From: Micrasema longulum
Taxonomy: Eukaryota > Arthropoda > Insecta > Trichoptera > Brachycentridae
DNA: 64,000 bases
Direction of reading: 5' to 3'
Assembly: GCA_022494885.1 (NCBI GenBank)
Contig: JAGVSM010000844.1
Location: 124,001-188,000, forward strand
Part shown: positions 38,115-48,600 of the stretch, piece after piece
How positions within the stretch are numbered: position 1 is the first letter of the stretch
Layout of the letters: each line of letters begins with the position of its first letter
Position numbers and translations under genes: made by a program
The notes under the pieces: model-generated
The model's database searches: none
The model's input: the letters and a program-made list of their open reading frames with translations, nothing else
Told to the model about the DNA's origin: nothing

Positions 38115-38710
38115 CAATTTAGGAAACATACAGTACAGTTTAGCTAGGGTTTCCTAGGACAGCGGTGCCCGTAGTTTAACGGCCGTAGTGAACGGTGATG
38201 CAGTGGATAGCCGTCGTAACGGTGACTAGAGTGTGGTTTCCTAGGAAAACGGTATTATCAACACTATTTAACACCGTTTACCTCGGAAACCACTCTCGAG
38301 TCGACGTTACGACGGCTGTCCACTGCATCACCGTTCACTACGGCCGTTAAAATACGGGCACTGCTGTCCTAGGAAACCCTAGCTTTACATAGTTTTTATT
38401 TTATTTTACACAGTTAGACTTAACTCTAATGGACCAGTGAAGTTTCCATATTATAAAGTAATTATATGTAAGGTTATTAATTAAAGTACAAAAAAGAGAA
38501 GGAACACAATCATAAATAGAAGTTATTTTGAAATTAAAGAAAAACAATGAAGAAAATTTGTAAAAGTAATTAAAAGTTAAGAATTAAAATAAATAATGAA
38601 AAACATGCTCAGATGTAAAAATAGAATAAAATAATAATAACACTTTTTTAAAAAGGAAAAACATAAATACACACATACATATTTTAAGGGATTCAAAGAA
38701 ACGATGAGAA
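38115..38710 (-). mobile_element. LINE 3' UTR repeat R16, interrupted copy
   Basis: AGGAAACATACAGTACAGTT at 38120-38140 and GGACCAGTGAAGTTTCCATA at 38430-38450 match 16070-16150, with the 241-bp palindrome in between. The match continues past CATGCTCAGATGTAAAAATA to about 38700. Confidence 0.75.
38143..38383. mobile_element. 241-bp foldback MITE (family F) with TTTA flanks
   Basis: Arms of about 115-120 bp (GCTAGGGTTTCCTAGGACAG at the ends) with only a short loop and about 90 percent identity. Flanked on both sides by TTTA (38139-38142, 38384-38387). The uninterrupted host repeat at 16080 reads CAGTTACAAAG, which fixes the insertion point. A TTA-type duplication would suit PIF/Harbinger. No coding capacity. 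Confidence 0.85.
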
Positions 38711-38899
38711 GAATCTTAAAAAAATCTTTAAATAAGAAAATAAATTTAAGTCAGTTTAAAAATGAATATACTTCATTTTATAGTAAATGTATCGGTCTCG
38801 GAGATGTCTCGAAAGCGATGAAACCGGTCACTGGTCATTCCAAATGTATCAGTTGTGTTTTATTTCTAAGTAAAATAAATATTCATATTAAATTATGTT

Positions 38900-39340
38900 C
38901 GTTAATGTTGTAGGTACAACTACTCACCCATTTGCCTGAAGACCGAATCAAACCTGACAAACATTCAAACATCCAACAGAATGCCCGTACGAGGTTTTCG
39001 CGTAACCTAAACTATTTAATACCGAGAACACGTACGGTGTTTGCTCGGAGACAATTTTCATACATAGCTCCAAGAGTGTTCAACGTCTTGGATGAACATA
39101 TTAAGTTCTCTAAAACAACGTCTATATTTAAGGTGAAGATCCATAATTTGATTTTATCGGGGGGTAGAGACCACTGTATAAGATTGCTTCGGGAATAAAA
39201 TATAATATCGATGCTATCTTCATTATTATCAATATACGTATATAGTATATATGTATATCATCTTTGAATAAACTTAATGGTGATGCATAATTATTTGTAA
39301 ACATGTATTTTAACTTTATTATTATCATTATTAAATTACA
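38900..39340 (+). pseudogene. LINE C-terminus and 3' UTR
   Basis: LPEDRIKPDKHSNIQQNART, NLNYLIPRTRTVFARRQFSY and IAPRVFNVLDEHIKFSK then a stop at 39198 and an AT-rich 3' end. R-LVVPR-T--G-R-FSY---R-WN-L is the usual end of several arthropod LINE groups. Confidence 0.7.
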
Positions 39341-39344
39341 TACC

Positions 39345-39640
39345 TACCATATATTTTTTTTATTAAGGAAAAACAACAGTTGTCATATAAGAATTCAAAA
39401 TATAAAAAATAGTACATACATCCAGTTAAAGTTTTTCACAAATATAATGAGAGAACATGTTACACAGTAAAGAGAAAAATAATATATTATAAAAGACATG
39501 AGAAAAAAAGAGCTCGTAAGAAGGTTAAGGGATGAGGAAATAGAGTGGAGGAGAGGGATTTTCATAATATAGTTGACCAATTTAACATTTTGACAAAATA
39601 AAATAAACATATTTAAACGAACATAAACTTATTACACACT
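39345..39640 (-). mobile_element. LINE 3' tail-like A-rich repeat
   Basis: Starts T-rich (TTTTTTTTATTAAGG), then A-rich. 3' UTR-like; no frame. Confidence 0.35.
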
Positions 39641-39649
39641 GACAAATGT

Positions 39650-41040
39650 TTAATTTTACAGTGTTTCAAAAAGTTTTTTTTTGAAGTCACAAAATTTTGT
39701 ATTCAAAATATATAAATGGGGACATTATGTAGATATATATAGATGTGTTACTGTTATTACTTTATTGTATTATTTTGTATTTATTTTTACTATCAATTAA
39801 TTACCGAATTGAAGTATAAAATTACTAAACATTATTAATAACATATTGCCATGTATTATTATATAACTTTTCTGCATTCCATTTTTCGACATGTATAAAT
39901 TTTTATTATTTATATTTTTCTATTATTATTTTGTATATTATTTTTGATTATTTTGTATATTGTTTAATATGTTAATTAGTGTTTTTGATTTATATATAGA
40001 AGAGTCCTGACTTAACGCGGAATTTTCTAACAAGTCGGGACATGAAATAATAAAATTGTGCTCTATGATAAAATTGTGTATTTTGTGCATTAAATAAAAT
40101 CAAATAATTTGACTTTTTACGCTGTTCAATGAATTACCTGAGCGATTTTAAAAAATTTCGCCGGATTCGGACAAACGGAGCTAATGGCCTTTAAGAATCT
40201 TATGTCGCTAATTATACTCATAAGCCTGTCTCAAAACGGAGCACGCTAGTTAGTAATTATAACATTTGTTGAAGTATACGAGTACTGCTATCTTGTATCA
40301 GTAGCCTAGTTTAAAGTCTGTACTCAGCTTATTTCCAACCTATTATGGTAACGTCGACCGAAGTCACCTTGCAAAATATCTCCATGACTAAACTTAAATG
40401 AACTTTGAAATTAAACTTAAATGAATTAAAACATAATTTTGACGAATCATAAAAACATAAAAATTTTACATGTAGGACATTAATTAAAAGTGATATAAAA
40501 AGGTAAAAAGTGACATAGATTAGAAATTTTAGAAATAAATAGGATAAATAATAATAGCGATAGAATTTTCATAAATCAGCAGATATAATTCAAAAACTCA
40601 CCCTTATTAGCCCCGTTAAGGGGACCCTGTACATTGAAATAAAACAATAAAAAAAATTAAAACCCTGCGGAAGTAATAAAAAATTAAGCCTCTTCCGAAA
40701 AATACATTGAATTTCTAAAGGCCATAGTTACAAAAATGAAAAAAATTAACTAAGGAATTGATTCAGACCCGTGAAAAATAAATATTGTGCAAAATATACA
40801 TACCAGGAAAAAAGCTTTGTATGCATAAGCAAAATGAATAACGGGAACAAGAGGAAAAAAAAAAAAAAGTTAAATGTTTTTCATAGAATAGAATCCTCTC
40901 TTAAAGTACACCGCCAATACATGTTTCAATAATTTGTCTCACTCTGTTCCATTGAAGTATTGCGTATTGCGTCTTTTTCAACTTATTTTTAAATATACCT
41001 ACACTTAAGATAATATTTAGTTTTATATGAATTATCCTTA
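39650..41040. other. AT-rich DNA without recognised gene
   Basis: Ends of LINE-like tails (AGAGTCCTGACTTAACGC near 40000) and long A/T runs, including an A-run at 40855-40868. Nothing coding recognised. Confidence 0.3.
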
Positions 41041-41049
41041 CACTGTATA

Positions 41050-41105
41050 ATGTTCACCGGTCTGAAAATGCCCATTAGAGGGTAAAAGCGCTAATTGGTC
41101 AAATA
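41050..41105 (+). repeat. Penelope-type hammerhead-like motif
   Basis: CACCGGTCTGAAAATGCCCA, loop, GAGGGTAAAAGCGC and TTGGTCAAATAAATAAGTGG. Its inverse copy at 55440-55505 shares the flanking AATAACTTATATTTAC. Confidence 0.4.
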
Positions 41106-41169
41106 AATAAGTGGAAGTGTACCAAGTATTTTTAAATTAATAACTTATACGTAAATATAAGTTATTACA

Positions 41170-41275
41170 TCATTATACGAGACAGTTCATTGCGCGTAAA
41201 GTAGTGGCTAACGCTTTTGGCTTCCATGCGTGAACTTTTGTGTGATTCCCGACCTCGTCAAAATTAAATATGATC
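41170..41275 (+). repeat. SINE family S2 head, degenerate
   Basis: GTAAAGTAGTGGCTAACGCT and a broken B-box GTGTGATTCCCGACCTCG. Directly followed by a MITE-1 copy. Confidence 0.4.
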
Positions 41276-41720
41276 AAAAATATTTTGAGTTTGTCCAAAT
41301 GTTTTTACAAAAATTCTGGATTTCACTCCCAAGGAAGTTATTATGATTAACATATTACATCAGAGATGGAGAACATGTTATAAATGGAAGTCAAGGCGTT
41401 TTTCTTCTTAAGATATTACAACAGAGATGACGAACATTTTAGAGAAGGTAATATAGAAGTCTAGGCATCTACAGGGCTTATGACCTGTCATTGGCTGATT
41501 TAAGTGGCCATTTTAAACACTGTAACATTCACCATTCTGCCCGTATTTTTACCAGCCAATGACCATAAGCCCTGTAGATGCCTAGACTTCTATATTACCT
41601 TCTCTAAAATGTTCTTCATCTCTGTTGTAATATAATAAAATTAACAGCTCCCAGGGAGTTAAATCCAGTCCTTGTCTACAAAAATTTAAACAAACTCAAA
41701 ATATTGTTGATAAATCCACC
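41268..41720. mobile_element. MITE-1 copy with inverted duplication
   Basis: From 41400 to 41635 the family core (ATTACAACAGAGATG, AGAGAAGGTAATATAGAAGT, CTAGGCATCTACAGGGCTTA) occurs forward and then inverted around a short centre (TGCCCGTATTTTTACC), making a near-perfect 100-bp-arm palindrome. Outer blocks TATTTTGAGTTTGTCC and AAACTCAAAATATTG are also inverse. Confidence 0.75.
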
Positions 41721-41754
41721 TGGTCCATGAAAAAGTATAGAAATAGAAAAAAAA

Positions 41755-42095
41755 AAATTTCAGGCGTTGCCTAGTATGTGGGTGAAATAATTCAATTAGA
41801 TGAATCTCACCCACATATATAAATGTTTCAACTCTTTAACTTTACAAACATCAACCGATGAAAGAATTGAAGGAATATAAATGTTCAAATATGGGCAGAA
41901 TGGTGAATGTTACACGGTGTGTAAAGTGGCCACTTAAGCCAGGCAATGACAGGTCATAAGCCCTGTTAATGCCTAGACTTCTATATTACCTTCTCTAAAA
42001 CATTCTTCATCTCTGTTGTAATAGGTAACAGCTCCCTAAGGAGTTGAATCCAGTCCTTGTCTACAATTATTTGGATAAACTCAAAATATTGTTGA
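41755..42095 (-). mobile_element. MITE-1 copy
   Basis: Inverse orientation: GAATGTTACACGGTGTGTAA, CAATGACAGGTCATAAGCCC, CATTCTTCATCTCTGTTG, GAGTTGAATCCAGTCCTTGT and CTCAAAATATTGTTGATTC; preceded by the outer arm CAGGCGTTGCCTAGTATGTG. Confidence 0.75.
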
Positions 42096-42097
42096 TT

Positions 42098-42412
42098 CTT
42101 CTTCTTCTTTTCCACATCCGCTTCTAGTGGAGCATGTGGACTGTGGACGTCACCAGTTTCCTCCTGGAGATCCTATCGCCAGCCAGCACTTTCGCCTCCT
42201 CCTACGGCAATCCAGCGCCCCTTAGTTCCGCCGAATAAAGTCGAAAGATCGTCATCGACGGCCTTCCAGGACGGCGTGAGCCCGCAGGTTTAAAGAAGAG
42301 GCAACTTGGGTTTAGGTTCTCTTGAGCCATGCGCAGCACGTGTCTAAGCCAAGTCCACCGCTGCATTTTCAAGACGCTCGTTATAGGAGGCTGCTGCGTC
42401 CGTTCTCGTCAA
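42098..42412 (-). pseudogene. RTE LINE 3' end
   Basis: Inverse match to 3440-3735: TCCGCTTCTAGTGGAGCATG, CGGCCTTCCAGGACG and GCGCAGCACGTGTCTAAGCC. Encodes (minus) the RRWTWL-HVL-MAQEN-type end. 5'-truncated. Confidence 0.75.
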
Positions 42413-42599
42413 GGCATTAACTTCACAAAAATAAAAAAACAGATTGGTATTACTATTGTGGTAAAATTAACATAGCGCCATTTTTGTGAAAATCAGCTTA
42501 CAGGCGCTGTACAATAAATATTCCAGCACGTCTTGCAGCTACATAGCGCATGGACGGTTGGGATCTAGTTCTTGGTTTCCCATTAAACCATAATTTAAT

Positions 42600-42880
42600 A
42601 ACAGATAAAAGATAGCCAGATGGAAGAATTTAATGCATACGGATATTAAAAAGTGTGGGCAGGACACTTGGCGAGACAAAATGGTGGTAGGTGGACACCC
42701 AGAATAATAAAATGAAGACCATGGCAAAAAAAAAAGTATTGGTAGGCCACAGAAAAGATGGGTGGATGACATCGCCTCTATTGACGGCAAAACATGGATG
42801 ATGAAAGCGGGTGATAGGAAGGAATGGAGACGTTTGGAGGAGGCCGCCATCCAGCAGTGGAGAGAATAAGGCTGAAGAAG
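42600..42880 (+). pseudogene. Second RTE-like LINE C-terminus
   Basis: Frame reads KKWAGHLARQNGGRWTPRII, GRPQKRWVDDIASIDGKTWM and DRKEWRRLEEAAIQQWRE then stop: the GRP--RW-DDI / DR--WR-LEEA--QQW end of a craniofacial-type RTE element. One frameshift at the A-run near 42730. Related minus-strand end at 55060-55240. Confidence 0.75.
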
Positions 42881-43129
42881 AAGAAAGAAGAGGGATATTA
42901 AAACATAGGAATAGTGGTGAAATCATTTTGTATGGAGACATGAGGCTCTAGTGTTTCTTATATTTCCCATGGTTGATTGAATTAAAGTGAATATTTAAAT
43001 GCTTAAAATAGTTTTTAATGCATCTAGAGTTTTAGAGGATTAATGTATCACTAGTCTTTTATTTCAATGATAAATATGTGTGTACATTACAAAACTTACA
43101 TATCAATTGCTGTGAAGTTTTATTTCTTC

Positions 43130-43280
43130 TTTAGTAGGGGCTTTAATCTTCGCAAATTTGACCACATAACTGAATACCGCACGCAACTTCACCGCCTCAG
43201 GCATAGAAGAAACATTCACATTCTATCACTTCTTCGCAATATTTTGATTAATCCCACTTCGCCTGTTTACCTGAGATGGC
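43130..43280 (+). pseudogene. LINE C-terminal fragment
   Basis: ITEYRTQLHRLRHRRNIHIL then SLLRNILINPTSPVYLRWLF: the R-L--RR--H---LL--IL-----P-YL--LF pattern of insect LINE ends. The following 43290-43440 is GC-rich and may be a separate short element. Confidence 0.5.
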
Positions 43281-43289
43281 TCTTCCAGC

Positions 43290-43440
43290 CTCTATGGGCT
43301 CGTCCACAGTGCGGGCCTAGGGCGGTGGCGACAGCGGGCGCGTTAATTTCAAACATACGAAGACGTATGAAAAACGCCACACATGGCCATAGTACGAGGC
43401 CTGTGGCGGGCGCGACAAATTGATGCTCGAGGCCTATCAC
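43290..43440. mobile_element. GC-rich short element, unclassified
   Basis: GGGCTCGTCCACAGTGCGGG to GCCTGTGGCGGGCGCGACAA with partial inverse similarity (GCGGGCG repeated). Stands out by composition; no duplication found. Confidence 0.3.
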
Positions 43441-43959
43441 AACATGGGCTATCTGTTCGTTCTAATAACGAGAGAACCCTTTTAATACCTATTTACCGCT
43501 CTAATTTTTCTTGATGCTTTTGAAATCGGTTCATTGCGGATTAGGCAGGAGTGAAACACGTATATTTGCAGGTGAATAAACGTTTAAATAATTTTCAAAT
43601 TATCCTTACGTTGTAAAATAATGTTTCCTGTGTTTTATGTGACATCGGCTTGGTAGCAAATATCATAATTACGTTGTTTATCATTTTTATGTGGCAGTAT
43701 AACGACTTTCGAATTATATTATCAGCTAGGAAAAGGAATTGCATTGTAGACCGTCGACCCCGTGCAGTAACAGCGACTTGCCTACTGATTTATATGCTAC
43801 AATATATGCCCATTTCACACGCATCGTCCCAATCCACACGGCATGGTAAAATTATGGTCGGTGGAACTTGTGACGCTAAAAAACAAACGTGACTACACCA
43901 GCCACCGTCATTTTTGCGATTTTTGGTTAATATGACTGCTTATGTTATTTTACATAATA

Positions 43960-44190
43960 ATAATCTCTCACCCGCATAAATAAAGGTTTCAGCTCTTTAA
44001 CTTCACAAACATCAACAGATGAAAGAATTGAAGGAATATAGATGTTCAAATAAAGGCAGAATGGTGAATGTTACACAATGTGTAAAGTGGCCACTTAAAC
44101 CAGCCATTGACAGGTCATAAGCCCTGTAGATGCCTAGACTTCCATATTACCTTCTCTTAAATGCTCTATTGTAATATGTTAATAATAATA
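43960..44190 (-). mobile_element. MITE-1 copy
   Basis: AATAATCTCTCACCCGCATA, AGATGTTCAAATAAAGGCAG, ACCAGCCATTGACAGGTCAT and CTAGACTTCCATATTACCTT. Confidence 0.7.
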
Positions 44191-44334
44191 TTAAGTTAAA
44201 ACATAGTTATCTCCTTTATCTCTGCTAAGAAAACGGTTCAAAAGCAACAGAAACTCATACGGTTATATGGATCGATCAAAGACAAAAAGTAGTTTTTTTT
44301 TTAAAACATAGATTTCCTTATACCCAAGATTTAA

Positions 44335-44440
44335 AAAAAAAATTAACCTAAAAATTATACAAGATTTACATTTAAAAAATTAACCTAAAAATCATACAAG
44401 ATTTATATTTAAAAAATTTACCTAAAAATTATACAGCATA
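44335..44440 (+). repeat. Tandem repeat, about 37-bp unit x 2.5
   Basis: Unit AACCTAAAAATTATACAAGA plus TTTACATTTAAAAAATT repeated twice and a half, within a larger repeat that recurs at 61120-61400. Confidence 0.7.
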
Positions 44441-44600
44441 TTCAGTAGAAAGTTTAAATAATTCAAGAATAAATGTAAAAAACAAAATTAAATAATAAAA
44501 CATTCTACAGTAATACAACAAGAAAATCATAAGTACTGTTTCATACAGCTGGGCAAAGTGAACAAAAAACTGTATATATTATGAAATGCATGAATAAATA
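44440..44600 (+). repeat. Dispersed repeat also at 61230-61400
   Basis: CAGTAGAAAGTTTAA, AATCATAAGTACTGTTTCAT and ACAGCTGGGCAAAGTG occur in both places, same strand. No ORF. Confidence 0.65.
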
Positions 44601-44734
44601 AATATAATTACCATTCACCATCTTTGAAAAAGTTCAAATGGTTTGTTCCATAGGAACAATACCTTACACTAAATATATTAGAATAATAAAATAATAAAAT
44701 AAATAAAACAACTTTGTTTTTAACGACAAATTTT

Positions 44735-44885
44735 TATTTTTTCTACCGACCGGTTTCAATGCTAAACAAGCTTCTTCCTCAAGGTTTACTTAACGAATGA
44801 ATTCTTTCCTATTTTATTTTACATTATCAGTATGCTGCCGATGAAACTCGTCTAGCTTTGAAACCGGTATTTAAAGCCACGTTTG
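44735..44885. repeat. Opposed GAAACCGGT motifs (Penelope-like ends)
   Basis: Inverse copy at 44740-44790 (CCGACCGGTTTCAATGC...CTTCCTCAAGG) and direct copy at 44832-44872 (GATGAAACTCGTCTAGC, TTTGAAACCGGTATTT). Same style as 47655-47705. Confidence 0.35.
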
Positions 44886-45179
44886 TTTTGTTTAGTTTTT
44901 TTTTTAATTTATTGAAATTGAAATTTACTGACACGAGCTTTGACTTAGAGATTACACATGCGTTGACTTATGACTGCGATAACTTAAGCATGTTCATTGT
45001 GATCGCTCAAATGCTCATCACGTTTTTAAGCACGTCAATAGTTATTTTAGATTGAGCTACAGGTCATGCCAATAGGAAGACCAGTCATGCAACTGAACAT
45101 AATCACTTAGGAGATCGACATATTTTACATGAGTAAAACTATGTTTAAGAAGCAAATTTTCTCGCTGCTGGAGAGTATT

Positions 45180-45710
45180 AGGGTCAAAGCACCAATGAAT
45201 GATCGTTAAGGGTTCAGCTTGTAGTGAAATCCACAATAAAGGTATACATTTCATTATTTAAGCGTATAAAATAAAAGAAAACAATAAAAAACACATTCAT
45301 TTTTACTTTTTTATTGAAATATGAGTATTACAATTATAATTAATATTACTCTAAAAAAATAGCAGAATAACCAGTGAATGACTATCTATCTAAATATTTA
45401 AATTGTTCCTTTATCCTTCTTCTTTCCTTACCATCCCCTCTCTTCTTTTCATAGTATAGTGTTAATTTTTTTATATATTTTTATTTTGTTAATCTTTGTT
45501 TCAAATTTTTGTATAAAATTGTAAGATTCAATTTGTCCATGTATTTGTAATTTTCTCAAACTAAACGGTTTGGGTAGGTAGGAAGAAATTGCCTTAAGGC
45601 AATATGCCCCTTCTTATATGTATATATATTGTATATGTACATAAAGTGTTAAATAAATGACCACTACTACCCCAGTAGTAAGACAGGAGAGGACTAAAAG
45701 AAATATTGTT
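45180..45710 (+). mobile_element. TIR element family A (AGGGTCAAAGCAC), interrupted copy
   Basis: AGGGTCAAAGCACCAATGAA at 45180 is followed by CATTATTTAAGCGTATAAAA and CTCTAAAAAAATAGCAGAAT, as at 58611-58820. A LINE tail is inserted at 45383-45655. The right end is diverged or deleted. Confidence 0.7.
45383..45655 (+). mobile_element. LINE 3' end insertion with AATGAC target duplication
   Basis: AATGAC at 45377-45382 and 45656-45661 flanks a 273-bp insert ending GGGTAGGTAGGAAGAAATTG, CTTAAGGCAATATGCCCC and TAAATA. The unoccupied family A copy reads CAGTAAATGACCACTACT at about 58813. Confidence 0.8.
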
Positions 45711-45719
45711 TGTTTGGTT

Positions 45720-46280
45720 ATTAATTATTGTTTTCTAATTATGAATCGCTTTTTTAATTTCTAAGATTTCTAAGTTGTCTAATTTTAATATTTTATTTTC
45801 AACATGAAGTACTTTTAATCCAGTGTCTTTATTGAAGTTATGATTATTTATAGTGGTTTATTCAAATTTATAAACAAATAACTGTAAAATGAATAATATT
45901 ATTTAAGTAGTCCATGTTTCAAACAATAGTATTGAATTCTCCGTATGACAGTGATTGGCAAACGGCACGGAGAATCCGGTTTAAAGTTCGCTGCTTCAAT
46001 AATAGTCCAAGTTGTTATAATAAATATTATAAGTGATGGTTGCGTTGCGATGCTGGCGACCTCATAATTACATTTGAAACAGTTATTTTTGCGAATACGT
46101 GCTAAAACCACAGCGATTTTTCTCGCGAAGTATTTTAATACTATAATAAATTATTTTATTAAAAGTTTTTTTTGTAAGTATAAATAAATGCTCTTCTCAA
46201 AAATTTCACTATTCCCCCACTCATTACGTTGTTGTAGTCCAAATAAACCATATTAATATTTAAAAAATAATAACTAAGGA
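45720..46280. other. No recognised gene
   Basis: AT-rich. A 70-codon minus frame (45899-46111) has no recognised domain. Confidence 0.3.
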
Positions 46281-46284
46281 ACAT

Positions 46285-47040
46285 ATCAAAACAGAGATGA
46301 AGAACATTTTAGAGAAGGTAATATAAAAGTCTAGGCATCTACAGGGCTTATGACCTGCCATTGGCGGGTTTAAGTGGCCACTTTGCATACTGTGTAACAT
46401 TCACCATTCTGTCCATATTTGAACATCTATATATATTCATTTTTTGATTCATAAATTTCATAAAAAGTACAAGTTTTTGTAAAATTCTAAACATAACTAC
46501 TTTTACACATCTAGTAAATTTTATCACTGTAACTCTAAAAAAAAGAGACTAACTCTTGTGCTTGGAGAGTGACTTACACTGTTTTAGTTGTTTATTTATA
46601 AGAGTTTATATAATTTTAATACGAGTACATGAAAAGAAAAATAAAAACATAGGATATATAAAGAATAAACATAAAACAATAATACATTCATACTAATTCA
46701 AATTTAATGTTGTTTTTACACGAGTTCAAAAAATTTCTTTAGATTAACTTTAAATTTATTTATTGATATATTATTTTTAATCGTTTTTAGTTCATTAGGA
46801 AGATTATTATAATTTTTAACACCTCATATTCCTTCAATTCTTTCATCTGTTGATGTTTGTGAAGTTAAAGAGCTGAAAACTTTATTTATGCGGGTGAGAC
46901 CCATCTAATTGAATTATTATAAAAAAATATTGTTGATAAATTCACCTGGTCCATAAAGAAGTACAGAAATTGAAAAAAAAATTTTTTTCAGGCGTTACCC
47001 CCTAGTATACAGGTGAAATAATTTAATTAGATAATAATAT
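46285..47040 (+). mobile_element. MITE-1 copy split by a LINE tail
   Basis: First half to GAACATCTATATAT (46430), second from ATTCCTTCAATTCTTTCATC (46826) to CACCTGGTCCATAAAGAAGT and CAGGCGTTACC (47000). The intervening 395 bp is LINE 3' UTR sharing CTCTTGTGCTTGGAGAGTGA and TTACACTG with 50160-50225. Confidence 0.7.
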
Positions 47041-47079
47041 TTTTAAAAAAAAAGCAATTTGTTAATTTCTCTAATATTT

Positions 47080-47530
47080 TATTTTACACGCGGAAACATT
47101 GATTAATAAAGGGTTATTTAATAAGAGTAATTAATTTAATGAAATTTGAATTTAAAAAATAAAACAAATTTAATTTGACATAAAACGGATATTTTTACGT
47201 CATGTCACCACAGCGTTGTCCAATCCGAGAGGTCCAATTTTCATTAGTTGAGCAAAGTAGCGTAAATTTGACAACCCTGGCAACACTAACAAAATGTTCA
47301 GTTTTCTTTGACAATTTGACAGATGGAAAAATAATTAAATTTTTAAGTAATGCATTTGCTATTTACACATGCATTTACTAATTACACATGAAATGGGATC
47401 CTTAACTGTTTCTTTAAGATCCCAGCAGTATTTCTACACTTTAAAACGACACAACATGGCATAGTCGAATTCAAATCGGGAGTTAGGTACTGAGCGACGT
47501 CTACAAAGAAACTAGTGGGTCAAAACATAA
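47080..47530 (-). mobile_element. TIR element family T, partial copy
   Basis: CGGAAACATTGATTAATAAA, TTTGACATAAAACGGATATT, CAGCGTTGTCCAATCCGAGA and GAGCGACGTCTACAAAGAAA match the inverse of 35620-36150. Ends not found. Confidence 0.65.
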
Positions 47531-47654
47531 AACAACATAAAATATTTTCATAATCTAACCAGTGCATGTTTTTATTAAAATGCACGTCGTGCTTGTTTCA
47601 TACTTTTGTGCAACAACTATGGTAAAGGTTTATAGTGGGTTTTGCATGTTGGTT

Positions 47655-47705
47655 TAGTTGGTGTCCTGACGAAGAGACTGGTACGTCTCGAAACCGGTAG
47701 ACATA
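47655..47705 (+). repeat. Penelope-type hammerhead-like motif
   Basis: CTGACGA (47666-47672), A, stem GAGAC (47674-47678), loop TGGTAC, GTCTC (47685-47689), GAAAC (47690-47694) and CGGT. Inverse copy at 53330-53372 with compatible changes. One extra base separates the CUGANGA box from stem II. Confidence 0.45.
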
Positions 47706-47814
47706 GAAAAGTCAGTAATTGGTTTTATGGAAATATTTAATAACATTTAGTAAAATGTTTGACCACAAAGTTAATGCTTTAAATATTAATAATTTATATA
47801 TTTTTTAATTTGTT

Positions 47815-48115
47815 GCAACAAAGAGAGAAAACATTCTCGAGAAAGGAATATGAGAGTCTAAGCATTTTATGACCTGTTATTGGCTGGTTTAAGTGGCCAC
47901 ATTACACACTGTGTAACATTCACCGTTCTGCCTAGGTTTGAACATACACATTTTCTCAACTCTTCCATCTGTTGACTTTTGTGAAGCAAAAGAGCTGAAA
48001 CCTTTATCATGCGGGTGAGATTCATCCGGCTGAACCAATTCATCTACTAGGCAACGCCAAAAAACAATTTTCCAATTTTTTATACTTCTTCTTTTACCGG
48101 GTAGTTATTTCAACA
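47815..48115 (+). mobile_element. MITE-1 copy
   Basis: AAGAGAGAAAACATTCTCGA, GGCTGGTTTAAGTGGCCACA, GCGGGTGAGATTCATCCGGC and CTACTAGGCAACGCC. Confidence 0.7.
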
Positions 48116-48600
48116 ATATTTTGAGTGTGTCCAAATGCTTGCAGACTGGCTGGATTTTCTCCCTAGGGAGTTGTTGATATTTAAATTTGTTGCAACAGAA
48201 AGGGAAAACATTTTGAGAAGGGAATATGGGAGTCTAGGCATTTACAGCACTGGTGTAGTCGGGCCGGAGCGCACCGGAGCGGCGCTCCGGCACTTTTTAT
48301 CTGAGCAGAGCGGCGCTCCGGCTCTGGTCAGGAACAAATATTACGTTTCAAAAAAATGTCTACATAAGTCTCTTTAAACAATTCGAAATAACAACAAACG
48401 TATTTATTGCCGATAACTGGCAAAAGTTTAAACATGGGTTCCCCCTCCCACTTCACCAAAGTGGTGGCGGTGCGCTCTAGTACTTTTTTATTTAGGACTA
48501 CACCACTGATTTACAGGGCTTATGACCTGTCATTGGCTGGTTTGAGAAGCCACTTTACACACTGTGTAGCATTCACTATTCTGCCCATGTTTGAGCATCC
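48116..48600 (+). mobile_element. MITE-1 copy interrupted by a hAT MITE
   Basis: Starts AACAATATTTTGAGTGTGTC, has CTCCCTAGGGAGTTGTTGAT and AGTCTAGGCATTTACAG, then the hAT insert, and resumes ATTTACAGGGCTTATGACCT and GCCACTTTACACACTGTG. Confidence 0.8.
48248..48508. mobile_element. 261-bp hAT MITE with perfect 8-bp target duplication
   Basis: ATTTACAG at 48240-48247 and 48509-48516. Termini CACTGGTGTAGTC and the inverse CAGTGGTGTAGTC, the canonical hAT start. GC-rich left part with a GGAGCGGCGCTCCGG palindrome. The internal frame is not coding. Confidence 0.92.

Noticed and set aside
42539..42941. Two 103-codon minus-strand ORFs
   Set aside because: Antisense of the RTE LINE end on the plus strand (GRPQKRWVDDI).
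43067..43423. 118-codon ORF considered as a gene
   Set aside because: Central part is a LINE C-terminus, and the rest is a GC-rich repeat read through by chance.
44335..44440. CRISPR-like array
   Set aside because: Only 2.5 contiguous AT-rich units, without unique spacers; a simple tandem repeat in a eukaryotic genome.
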